In this document: positions 25,615 through 34,345 of the stretch, piece after piece
Numbering within the stretch: the first letter of the stretch is position 1
Layout of the letters: each line of letters opens with the position of its first letter
DNA from: Boothiomyces macroporosus
Lineage: Eukaryota > Chytridiomycota > Chytridiomycetes > Rhizophydiales > Terramycetaceae
Direction: 5' to 3'
Length of the DNA: 64,000 bases
NCBI GenBank assembly: GCA_027604185.1
Contig: JADGKB010000052.1
Location: 1-64,000 of the forward strand
Program-made: the position numbers and the translations under genes
The notes under the pieces: generated by a model
The model's database searches: none
Told to the model about the DNA's origin: nothing
What the model saw: only the letters and a program-made list of their open reading frames with translations

Positions 25615-27604
25615 TTACCATAATCTAAACTGGACAAGATTCAAATTTACCAGTTGAACAAGACCAACAAGTTTAAAAATGGCAAGAGCAAGCAACAACC
25701 ACCGATGTTCGACTTTGATTTTGTAAAAGCATGCAATTCCAGTGACCAATGTAATCAGAGCAGTTGTAAATGTAAAGAGAATCAATGAACATTCCAATGC
25801 CGCCAATACTGGTCTGTCTGATGAATCTATACTTTGTGTGATGTAATAGTAAAGACAGATTGTTCCTGCTACCAATGAAAAGATGGGTGCAATCATAGAA
25901 AGAACATCAATGACTTTTTGATAAAGATTGATTTCAGCAAGCGCTTCCGGTTGAAGAAGAGGTTGAGTCTCTTGATTATCCTCTGGCTTTTTGCTTGCTC
26001 TTTGTAGCGTAAAATAGCTCAACACTGCCATCGCAATGTGAGATGCAAGCTCGCATAGCAGACCAATCACCACAATGATATATTGATCCAAGAAATTCAA
26101 CGGGTAATAGGTTCCAGTACCCTTTACAGAAATGAATTTCACATTTTGGCCATCAAAGTGTGCAGAGACATATCTCCTACCATTTGCAGATGCATAGAGA
26201 GCTACATTTTCAGGAAGGATATCTTCACTATTGATAGGCTTGACTTGCTTGTAAATAATTTCTGTTCCTTTAAACTTCATTGACAGCGAATTTGAGTTTG
26301 GAATTGCTTCAATATTTTCTGAAGCAAGTAAAAAGAATTTCAGGATACCATGCCATATAGTTCTTTTGCTTCTATATTTACCCTATAATTAATTGCTATT
26401 ACATTGATTCGTTGAGTAACTGCAATGTTGTCTTTGGTAGGTTCAACCGGTTCAAAAACTACACTTTCTGCACTGGATTCTTTTGGATAAAGTACTTTGA
26501 GGAAACTTGCTAAAGCCTGGATCCTGTATTGAACATCTGGCGTATTCACAAAAACACCACCTTCATTATATTCAGGGATGATCCAAGCCAATGAAGAGAA
26601 TCCCATCAAGTCACCACCAAAGTAAATATATAGTTACCTTTTGTCCAAACTTTGATTGTTCCATGAGTCTCAAATTCCCATCCATTTCTGTACCCATTTT
26701 CTCCAAACATCAAATGATAGTCCATTGGAGCGCGAGATTGTTTTACAGTATCAAGAGAATGGTAAATTCCTTTTCCATTAAGCATCAGCCCAGTAAAGAA
26801 TTTCGCGACATCATCGACAGTAGAAACTAGATCCCCAGTAGCGTAATCGTCAATATCATAGGGCTCAATATTCACTTTATGGGCTTCAAACGGAAAGCAC
26901 AAGTTGTTCAAATCTGTCTGTTGATATGAAAACCCACTTGAATGAATATCCAAAGGATTAAATATTTCCTTTTTCAAGTAATCGCCAAGCAATTCACCAG
27001 TGATTTCTTCGATGATAGCGCCAAGAACTACCCATCCTGAGTTTGAATAGCTGGGACCATTCTGAATACCAGGAGAATCAATGAAATCTGTCCATATTTT
27101 CAACAGCGTTTCCTTGTGAGATTTTGCAGAGTGAGGAAAGGACACTGGCATCTTCTTTCCGATTCCTATTTCGTCAAACGCAGTTGTATGCTGCATCAAG
27201 TCTTGAACTAACAAGTTTTGACTTTCAAGTCTGGATTCTAACCACGGAAGGTATTGAACAACAGGTGCTGTTCTGTTTAACAAGCCTTTTTCAATCAACT
27301 GGAAAGCCGCTGTTGCAGTGTACATCTTGGTTATGCTAGCAAACCTCCACAAGTGCGATTCGGAAGGCACACCCTTGGGAGTGCCGTCCAAATTGTAGCA
27401 GGATCCGTTGAAAAATTTGACTGTGCGTTGCTCTTCGCCATCGACTTTAAAGAATACAGCAGCAAAGGCATTTGGGTTTTCGGTCCACGACGATTGATTG
27501 ATTTGCTCCTGAAATTCATTCAACCAGTTTGCCTGCAGTTTGCTTTCAAAGTCCTTTAGACTCGTCCCCAGGACACTGGCAGCTAATAGTAAAGACTGAA
27601 ACAT
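25615..27604 (-). CDS. Serine beta-lactamase-like hydrolase with C-terminal membrane domain
   Basis: Exons 27604-26638, 26617-26403, 26382-25615 give 649 aa. An N-terminal signal-like stretch (MFQSLLLAASVLG) precedes a class C beta-lactamase/PBP-type domain (about residues 30-385) with the nucleophile motif SITK and the YSN motif, plus GGDLMGFSSLAW. After the second intron, GKYRSKRTIWHGILKFFLLASENIEA leads into a beta-rich segment (RYVSAHFDGQNVKFISV, YYPLNFLDQ) and about six membrane helices. This domain order is familiar in bacterial serine hydrolases. Intron 1 (20 nt) appears to end in TG; intron 2 is a standard 20-nt GT-AG. An in-frame 21-nt candidate intron at 25630-25650 is unresolved. 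The substrate is unknown; eukaryotic relatives are not antibiotic-resistance enzymes by default. Confidence 0.82.
26618..26637 (-). other. Putative GT-TG intron, 20 nt
   Basis: Begins GTAACT and ends ACTTTG. Removing exactly these 20 nt restores WTK-GGDLMGFSS, the expected GFSS region of the hydrolase. No AG occurs nearby downstream that could serve instead. A one-base deletion in the assembly is the main alternative. Confidence 0.6.
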
Positions 27605-28066
27605 GGGAAAGATAAGTTGCCGAATTTTTGCTCAATTTTTTGGTAGGTGTGCATGATCAAAGGGCTTGTCAAAATAACACTAGCGATAAATACCTTGAAT
27701 TAATCGTCATAATTTACAAATATATTCCTGATAGAAAGTCAACAGGTAACTTACCGAGAGTGTCTTTGAGATTTGGTAGTTGTATTATCGAAAAGACAAA
27801 ATCGATAAAGAATTTCTGATTTACAATAGAGTGAGCTGTTGAGAGTGGCATACTTATCTTGCTTAATTGGGTCTTCATTCGTTGGTGAAATATTTGGCAA
27901 TAATATTACCAGACTCTCTCAATAAACATATTTTGTCCTAATGGAAGAGAGAAACGTCGTATTGATTCTAGATTCTTTTATTGTAAGGGTAAACACATCA
28001 ATATAGTCGCGTATAAAGTAGCATTAAACAAATGATCAATAGAATTTAAAGTAAAGCCAAAAACAT
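27605..28066. other. Spacer, no gene seen
   Basis: About 460 bp of AT-rich sequence between two minus-strand genes; it should contain the promoter of the hydrolase gene. The open frame at 27628-27819 on the plus strand is not credible. Confidence 0.4.
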
Positions 28067-28719
28067 TTATAAAAGCAATTCAAACATTCTTTCAAGGACG
28101 CGGAGGCGGTACTCTTTAGGATAGTTGTCCTTGATCAAGGAGCGGTAGAGGTATGGATACATTTGGTGATTCATGGTGTCAAGAGATTGTATTATCCAGA
28201 CACAATCTTCTTCGGTAGGAATAGGCAATTCACTTTGGTTTGGTTCAGGCACACCATGTTGCTTTGGGGCGGGTACTTTCTATGTTAACCGAACCTACCT
28301 TTTTCTTTAAATTGAAAACAGGTCTCAATTCTCCCCAAGCTCTAGGTTTTTTACCAGCATAAGGTACCAAGGTTGCTGAAGAGTCTTCTTGGATTTGAGT
28401 GAGATTGTCTCGAGGAGAGCTGCTAGTAGACCCGTCGGACTTGTCAGAGGTAGAATGGTCACCACCGATAGAATTAGCTTTTGGCTTTGTAGTGAATGCC
28501 TACTATTAGATTTGCTAACCCATTTGAAAATAAACCATCGTTTATAGAAAGGCAGGGTGTTTTTTTGCTTTTCCTTAATGCAAAACTTACCTTTTCTGGT
28601 TTGGAATACAACGTGGACTGGTTTGAACCACCTTCGAATGTTACACTTTCAACGCTCTAGCATTAACAGACGAGTACGGTAGTAGCTGCGACATTGCTCT
28701 GGGTTTGGAAGCTCATCAT
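28067..28719 (-). CDS. Unrecognised 189-aa protein, five exons
   Basis: Exons 28719-28678, 28656-28591, 28567-28520, 28499-28299, 28279-28067; all introns phase 0 (21, 23, 20, 19 nt). The third exon is only 48 nt and encodes NTLPFYKRWFIFKW, a basic-aromatic patch that could contact membrane. The middle is Ser-rich; the C-terminal 70 residues look folded (DCVWIIQSLDTMNHQMYPYLYRSLIKDNYPKEYRLRVLERMFELLL is helical in character). The acceptor of intron 2 could instead be six bases earlier (17-nt intron), adding EK. If the short exon were skipped the frame would still hold, so alternative splicing is possible. I recognise no family. Confidence 0.65.
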
Positions 28720-29516
28720 TTTGATTTTTTGTTGGTGGATATCGCGAAACCTGCCCGCTATTTATGCTAATCACAATGGTGTGTCGTCATTCAAACATTA
28801 TACGCAGTTGGAAGCTGAAATTCTAATCATAGAGGGTTTTATGTACGAATAAACAAAGCTACAGATTCGATACGTCGCGGCTTTCGCTTGGAAAGACTTG
28901 CGCAAACCAAGGGCAATGTTGCTTACTTATTGCAGCTATAGAACATTATTTAAATAGATTTGAGACTTTAGAACTCTAAATGTAGTATCCAAACTATCAA
29001 AATGTAAAGGGATCCTCCACTCACGAATTGAAAAGTATCAAAGTAAATCCGATACGCATATGAATAAAGCAACTTGAAATCATCGTACGGGCTAGTTTGA
29101 ACAGTTTCCAGACTGTTACTAGATCCTTTTCTTTGTTTCAAAAGCCAAAAATCCATGTCCGGGTGATTTCGGTTCGGACATGTAAATTGACTGTATTTTT
29201 GACTGAAATCAAACGATAATGCTGTAATAGAGGTAGGGAGAAAAGTTCATTACTGAGTAAACCTTCATTCAGATATGTTATTGGATCGAACTGTTCTTCT
29301 CATACTATGGTATGCGTAACAGATACAACTGAAAGGTTAATATCCTGGTGATATGGACCATCTTTATTGCATATTTCAATACTGCAAGTAATCGAAAAAT
29401 ACAATGTTTATCCAAACCGCATAATTTTTTTTCTCCAAAAATTTAAGCAGATCAATTTGAAGCCAGCTTGTTGACTGCTATTGAGAGACATGAAGTTGTC
29501 TGTCAATATTCGTGCA

Positions 29517-29588
29517 ACAATAACTGGTGGCTTTCGAGTTACAATAACTGATGGCTTTCGAGTTACAATAACTGGTAGCTTTCGAGCT
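29517..29588. repeat. 24-bp minisatellite, 3 copies
   Basis: Three copies of a 24-bp unit (ACAATAACTGGTGGCTTTCG then AGTT) at 29517, 29541 and 29565 with two or three differences. Frames on both strands cross it open only because 24 is a multiple of three. Confidence 0.9.
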
Positions 29589-31045
29589 ACCTTCAATACC
29601 ACATTCAGTAGCGATACAGGGAAGGCATTACCCCAATCTAAATTATGGTATTTTGAATTTGATGATGTGTATTCACGATAAAGCACTGTAAATCGTTTGA
29701 TCTAGCATCACTGTTGCAAAAAAGTCTGAATCCCAAAATTGTGATTTATTGGGATTAAATCAACCTTTACACTGTTCTGTATTTTATTAACAGTGTGGAA
29801 ACGGTTTGTTTTCACTTTTTATTGAAGAGTGTAAAATTGAGCGCTACTTGTCAAAATACAAGGTGCGGTACTGAAGTCATAACCACGGAACCCTTAAAGC
29901 ATGGTTTTCTTAATATTTGGTGAGGCTTGGTCATGACAACCACCAATAACAAGCTGAGTGGCGCATTTAGTGAATAGCAGTCCTTTTTTTGAAGTAGATG
30001 TTGGACCAAAAAGATTTTGAACCAGTTAAAATCAACTTTAACAATTAAATTTGAATTATTGCTGCATATTTGTACAATATCACCCTGGTTTTCCGATGGT
30101 CACAACTATTTCAGATATTCAGTTCTTTTAAAACTTGCCAGTTTTCAACAAAAAGCTGTCTCGATGCTAGTACAATTATTTAGATGCTTTCTATCAACTT
30201 TTTCTGTGCTGTTAATCATATTAGTGGTTCCTGTTGAAATCTCAAAAGAACTGCAATTTCTGGAAATGGAAAACACAGCAATAATCGAATGAAAAAGCAG
30301 TCAGGAAATATTTATTATATAAATTAGCTCTTTTAAGCTAGTTGAGACTACTTTGGAATGTCTTTCTCGCGTTTCGTGGAGTTTAAATTGTGAGACAAAA
30401 TATCGAAAGTCCCTAGAGCGGTGTATATAATTGAGATTTTAATCACACAATGTTGATCTATTAAGCTATGTTTGGTGTTGTATTGTACTGCCCAACCGTC
30501 CCAACTCGGAAAACAGAAAATGGTCTTGTTTGATACAGAAAATAGTCTGATCTCGAGGGTTTTTAATTATACTACTGCATTTTGTGTATGTCATTAAAAA
30601 ACGGTTAGAACTCAAGTGTGGCTAAAGAGATCAAGTTGGAGAGGTACAAAGAGAGTGTTTAGAATAGAAAATGGGATGTAATAGAAAGGCAATTTCGATA
30701 GCCATAGCTACCGGAATTCAATTCCGCTATTTTAAGGCAATATTAAATACTTTTTCCGTGCTTGCTTTTCTGCGAAAACGAATCTGGAACCAAGAATGTA
30801 CTATGGTGTGACGATGTGACTCGGAAACTGGTGAATATAACACTATTCAAAGGTAGAATCTCTCTAATAAATGCGATTCTACCCTTTTATTCCGTTTATA
30901 CCCCACCCATTGAAACTACCATCCATTCAAAAACCGTCATCCTTTAAAAATTTTGGCGTTATTTTGTGCTGTGTCTCTAGCCTATATTTGGAATGCTTTT
31001 TGAGTTTAGAATGAACACAAACCACAGAATGACAGCCACCATCAG

Positions 31046-31051
31046 TATAAA
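31046..31051 (+). promoter_or_regulatory. TATA box of Thr-rich gene at 31083
   Basis: TATAAA 37 bp before the ATG at 31083. Confidence 0.5.
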
Positions 31052-31082
31052 TACTCGTTAATCTTTAAACGAGTAATCAAAA

Positions 31083-31382
31083 ATGAAATTCGCTATCGTT
31101 GCTTCTGTTGTTGCCGCTGCTGATGTCGCCGTTGGGAAAGGTAATACTACCACCACTGTTGCAGTCAATAGTACCACCACTGTCCCAGTTGCTGCATCTA
31201 CCGTTCCAGTAACTACTACCAAAGTAACTACTGTTAAACCAACCACAGTCCCATGCACTACTACCACCACTCAAGCTGGATACAAGCCAGTTACCACTAC
31301 TTCCAAGCCAATTTACAATGCTGCATTCGAAACCTCATTCTCAATCGCAGCTGTAGCTTGTGCATTTATCGCTGCTTTGTAA
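31083..31382 (+). CDS. Thr-rich, probably GPI-anchored surface protein A
   Basis: Single exon, 99 aa. An N-terminal signal (MKFAIVASVVAAADVAVG) is followed by about 60 residues very rich in Thr, Val and Pro with N-x-T sites (GNTTTT, NSTTT), a single TTVPCTTTTT motif, and a C-terminal hydrophobic tail (FSIAAVACAFIAAL) right at the end, the layout of a GPI attachment signal. Such proteins are usually heavily O-glycosylated wall or surface mucins. It is the first of three similar genes in tandem (with 31760 and 32251). The short length and missing catalytic domain suggest a structural or coat role. GPI anchoring is inferred. Confidence 0.75.
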   Translation: MKFAIVASVVAAADVAVGKGNTTTTVAVNSTTTVPVAASTVPVTTTKVTTVKPTTVPCTTTTTQAGYKPVTTTSKPIYNAAFETSFSIAAVACAFIAAL

Positions 31383-31759
31383 TAGTCAACTAGAATAAAT
31401 ATTTTGCGTTCATTAATTTTATTATTTTCATTAATGTTTCAGTAATGATTCATCAAAAGCGTTTTGTGCGACCGAGCTTTGTGTCGCTAACAGAATTTTC
31501 AGTTTCAAGGAATAGAAAAAAGGAAAGAGTGTTCGGTTATGGTGACCGAAAGTAAAGAAAGAATAAAGACGAAAAATCCCTCTTTCCATCCTCTTTTTAT
31601 TCATTTACAGCTCTTATCAATTATCACCAGAGAGCATAAGACTGAAAAAGACGCCGCTCCCTTTGAGTGGATTTTCAAAGGGCCTTCCTTTTTAGTAAAC
31701 CTTTGCGGTTAGCGGGTACTATAAAACCAAAAAAAAGAATAAAGTTTTTATACTTTAGA
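31383..31759. other. Spacer with TATA box
   Basis: About 380 bp between two Thr-rich genes. TATAAA at 31720-31725 lies 40 bp before the ATG at 31760. An in-frame upstream extension from 31667 lacks an ATG and is not used. Confidence 0.45.
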
Positions 31760-32101
31760 ATGATCTCTCAAATCGTCTTTGCTGCTGCCGTTTCCGCCCA
31801 ATACGCACAAACCACCACCACTACTACCACCACTGTTGCAACCACCCCATGCACCACTGCTGCTCCAACCACTACTCCATGCACCACTGATGCTCCAAAA
31901 GCTACCACCACTCCATGTGATGTTCCAGTAGTTACCACCCAAGCTGCACAACCAGCTTACACTTCCCCAGCTGCCAACGTATACAATGCACCAGCAACCA
32001 CCACCACCAAGGCTGCTTATGGCGGTCCAGTTGTTGCTGGATCTGCTGCCAACGTTGCATCAGTTGCTGCTTTCGTTGCTGCTGCTTTCCTCGCTCTCTA
32101 A
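31760..32101 (+). CDS. Thr-rich, probably GPI-anchored surface protein B
   Basis: Single exon, 113 aa. The N-terminus (MISQIVFAAAVSAQ) is a short signal peptide. The body is dominated by Thr runs and three spaced TTPC/TPCD motifs (TTPCTTAAPTT, TTPCTTDAPK, TTPCDVP), then Ala/Pro-rich sequence and a C-terminal hydrophobic tail (ANVASVAAFVAAAFLAL) with small residues before it, as for GPI attachment. It shares composition and Cys context (T-x-PCTT) with protein A at 31083, so they are probably paralogues. The start is the first ATG, after a TATA box. Confidence 0.75.
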   Translation: MISQIVFAAAVSAQYAQTTTTTTTTVATTPCTTAAPTTTPCTTDAPKATTTPCDVPVVTTQAAQPAYTSPAANVYNAPATTTTKAAYGGPVVAGSAANVASVAAFVAAAFLAL

Positions 32102-32250
32102 ATATAAGTATTCCATGTTTAAATATATATATAATAGAGTTTGAATTTTTTTGTTTAAACATTCAAAGTTTTGTTGGGCTCTTTAAGAGTTGATTAAGTT
32201 GCTATTTAGCCGCAGCAAAGATATAAATAGGGCAAGACAGAATAATCTTC

Positions 32251-32571
32251 ATGTTCTTTTTGCTATTCAATTTATATTTGTCTCTCTGTACTGAGCTGTC
32301 TTTTCCAACACATTCTCCAGCACACACCTTTACACAAACCAGTACGAGCCAAACAATCTATTCAACAACAGAAACACCTAAACAAACGAGCGAACTAACC
32401 TATCCAACAACAGAAACACCTAAACAAACTAGTACGAGCCAACCAACCTATTCAACAGATAAAGAAACTATTTTACCAAAAGCTATTCATCTTGGTCCAG
32501 ATAAACAAAACTTGTCAAGTGGATCAATTAAGGCCAAATTTGTCCTTTTTTTATTCATGCTACTTATTTAG
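32251..32571 (+). CDS. Thr/Ser-rich, probably GPI-anchored surface protein C
   Basis: Single exon, 106 aa. Signal-like N-terminus (MFFLLFNLYLSLCTELS), a Ser/Thr-rich centre with a duplicated unit (TYSTTETPKQTS / YPTTETPKQTS), and a hydrophobic C-terminus (FVLFLFMLLI). TATAAA lies at 32222-32227, 29 bp before the ATG. It is less similar to A and B than they are to each other and lacks their PCTT motif. It converges with the nuclease gene at 32586, whose stop codon is only 15 bp away. The surface role is inferred from the layout. Confidence 0.7.
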   Translation: MFFLLFNLYLSLCTELSFPTHSPAHTFTQTSTSQTIYSTTETPKQTSELTYPTTETPKQTSTSQPTYSTDKETILPKAIHLGPDKQNLSSGSIKAKFVLFLFMLLI

Positions 32572-32585
32572 AATACATTTATTAA

Positions 32586-32984
32586 CTATAATTTATCAAT
32601 CTTGTATTGATGCTGTATCTTTAAATTGAATAGGATCATCTCCAGCCTGTTGGTATAGTGAATCCCAATCAAAGGATACCTGCTAATCATCAATCTCTTT
32701 TTCATTTCAGTAGACCATTTACTACTGGTTGCAAGTACACCAATAGTATTCGGCTTAAAAGAAAGCGTACCTTCCAGTTCTCGTATTATATTTGTTGAAA
32801 TTGTTTGGTCTTTGCATTGGACTATTATTGGGATAGAGTTGTACTTGCCTAGGAGGTCTATGCCTTGGTCTCCCTTTCCTCCTACCCTTTCTAGAGTCAT
32901 GAACTGCGAGAGATAGTTTTTGATTACTTGTTCGTATAAAATTCCTTTTTGAACAGATGTAATTTTCATTAGTTTATTTTTCAA
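32586..32984 (-). CDS. Rrg7-like PD-(D/E)xK nuclease-fold protein
   Basis: Single exon, 132 aa. The core is GILYEQVIKNYLSQF, then RVGGKGDQGIDLLGKY, then PIIVQCKD, matching the Mrr/restriction-endonuclease-like fold: a conserved helix with Glu, the GIDL Asp, and a QxK motif. Fungal Rrg7, needed for respiratory growth in yeast, has this same layout (VGG...GIDL...VQCK), so it is the best guess. Remaining sequence (NTIGVLATSSKWSTEMKKRLM) fits the last strand and helix. The N-terminus is short and shows no clear mitochondrial presequence. A mobile-element or bacterial Mrr origin is less likely given the length and Rrg7-like spacing. Activity is not proven. Confidence 0.65.
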   Translation of the reverse strand: MKNKLMKITSVQKGILYEQVIKNYLSQFMTLERVGGKGDQGIDLLGKYNSIPIIVQCKDQTISTNIIRELEGTLSFKPNTIGVLATSSKWSTEMKKRLMISRYPLIGIHYTNRLEMILFNLKIQHQYKIDKL

Positions 32985-33004
32985 TTATTATTGATATCTT
33001 TTGA

Positions 33005-33215
33005 TTGAATAGAGATAGGGTTAGAGTTAACACAGTCAGATTTAAGAGATTGATAATAGGATAGAGTTAGAGTTAACACCGCCAGATTTAAGAGATTGAT
33101 AATAGAGAAAGACTTAAGGTAACAATAGAGAAAGACTTAATAGAGATAAAATAACAATAGAGATAGGGTTAATAGAGATAAAATAACAATAGAGATAGGG
33201 TTAACAGATTTATAG
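33005..33215. repeat. Compound tandem repeat
   Basis: Two imperfect copies of a unit of about 50 bp (GTTAGAGTTAACAC ... AGATTTAAGAGATTGATAAT), followed by shorter alternating blocks of GAGAAAGACTTAA and AGAGATAAAATAACAAT up to about 33215. It separates the nuclease gene from the LRR gene. Confidence 0.8.
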
Positions 33216-33298
33216 AAACAAATCAACAAAAGAAATAGATAATATAAATCTCTAGGGCTTTTCAAACATTAAATTTTGAAACAGGTTTCACAAAAAAC

Positions 33299-33952
33299 AT
33301 GGACTGCACAAGCTTGCAATCGCTATTCCAGTCATTGAACTACAATACCAATACAACCAATTGCTGCTACATGACAGGGATACAATGCACTAATGGAAGA
33401 ATCAGTGAGTTGCGGTTACAAAACAAGCAAATGAATGGAACGATTCCTTCTAAAATTAACTTGGATTTGACTACGCTGGACCTATCTGGTAACCCAATTA
33501 CAGGTAAAATACCAGTCATCTCTTCGCTAGTGCAGCTTTATTTGAATATGACTAGTATAAGCGGGCCTATACCACCAGAGTTGGGAAGCACTCAACTAGA
33601 GTACATTTACTTGCAAGATACTCTAATTAACGGAACTATTCCACAAGAGCTAGGCAATTTGAACCTCATTATGCTTAATTTGACAAATACCTCTCTAACA
33701 CCAGGATCAGCAATTCCAAACTCAATAACTCAATTGAGCCATTTCCATGATTTTGCAATTGGTGCTACTACTAGTATTGACTTTGGCAAGATTTGGATTA
33801 TTTCTGGTGTTATTACTTTGCTTATTCTGGCAATTGTTGGTATTGGTTTAGTCTTGTTTTTCTTTTCAAAGAGAGGGAATCCTCCTCCTGAAGATAAAGA
33901 CTCTGTAATTAGCGGCAGTACTGCTGTTGAATCATTAGAAATAGATTTGTAA
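33299..33952 (+). CDS. LRR protein with one transmembrane helix
   Basis: Single exon, 217 aa. It opens with a Cys-containing LRR N-cap (NTTNCCYMTGIQC), then plant-type leucine-rich repeats (LRLQNKQMNGTIPSKI, LTTLDLSGNPITGKIP, LQDTLINGTIPQELGNL), a membrane helix (IWIISGVITLLILAIVGIGLVLFFF) and a short cytoplasmic tail (SKRGNPPPEDKDS...). Such receptors normally have a signal peptide, but here the LRR cap starts at residue 3, there is no upstream ATG within 290 bp and no convincing leader exon. Either an exon was missed or the protein inserts by its membrane helix. No kinase domain follows. The ligand and role are unknown. Confidence 0.7.
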   Translation: MDCTSLQSLFQSLNYNTNTTNCCYMTGIQCTNGRISELRLQNKQMNGTIPSKINLDLTTLDLSGNPITGKIPVISSLVQLYLNMTSISGPIPPELGSTQLEYIYLQDTLINGTIPQELGNLNLIMLNLTNTSLTPGSAIPNSITQLSHFHDFAIGATTSIDFGKIWIISGVITLLILAIVGIGLVLFFFSKRGNPPPEDKDSVISGSTAVESLEIDL

Positions 33953-34023
33953 TATTTGTATTTTTTACTCAGGGATTTACAGTCTCAATCCATAGAGTAG
34001 ATTTAAAGGGTGTTAAGTATCGA

Positions 34024-34123
34024 AAAGTTTGTTTTAAGAGTTAAAAGTTTGTCTTAGGAGTTCAAAGTTTGTTTTAAGAGTTAAAAGTTTGTCTTAGGAG
34101 TTAAAAGTATTGAAAAGTTATTA
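34024..34123. repeat. 20-bp minisatellite with 40-bp higher-order period
   Basis: Units of 20 bp (AAAGTTTGTTTTAAGAGTTA alternating with AAAGTTTGTCTTAGGAGTTM) at 34024, 34044, 34064 and 34084, then a degenerate remainder. The strict alternation shows that a 40-bp pair was the last unit duplicated. It sits just downstream of the LRR gene. Confidence 0.9.
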
Positions 34124-34345
34124 GACCACTAAAATCTTGGACAAAAGGATCCAAAGAGACTCAATTAGAGTTGCATCAGAAAAGGTTGTAATGTGAATGA
34201 ATTGTTTGATATCATTAAGATGGATTTCTAGATTGCAGAATTCGCTCTTCATCACTTGCAACTAAAGAAAAATGAAATTTCTTTTCGCTTTATACAATTT
34301 GTCACGTGATACAAATACAAAATAATACTGTTAAAAATATATTGC

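Larger units (their letters stand above)
28720..31082. other. 2.4-kb gene-poor region
   Basis: No gene can be supported. A 62-codon minus-strand open frame at 28968-29156 ends in a hydrophobic stretch and has a Tyr/Phe-rich middle, but nothing corroborates it. The block contains the 24-bp minisatellite at 29517-29588. The right end holds the promoter of the Thr-rich gene at 31083. Confidence 0.5.

Noticed and set aside
26340..26609. Stop after YGMVS as the end of the beta-lactamase-like protein, with a separate membrane-protein gene starting at 26280
   Set aside because: A standard 20-nt intron at 26383-26402 joins both into one frame (RIN-GKYRSKRTIW...), which matches the known fused architecture.
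26340..27604. Bacterial contamination as the source of the beta-lactamase-like gene
   Set aside because: The gene carries introns of the host type and lies between clearly eukaryotic genes.
28968..29156. 62-codon minus-strand ORF with a hydrophobic end
   Set aside because: No conservation signal, no convincing splice extension; left as unsupported.
29408..29686. Overlapping ORFs on both strands with VTRKPSVI-like repeats
   Set aside because: They are the translation of a 24-bp tandem repeat, open on both strands because the period is a multiple of three.
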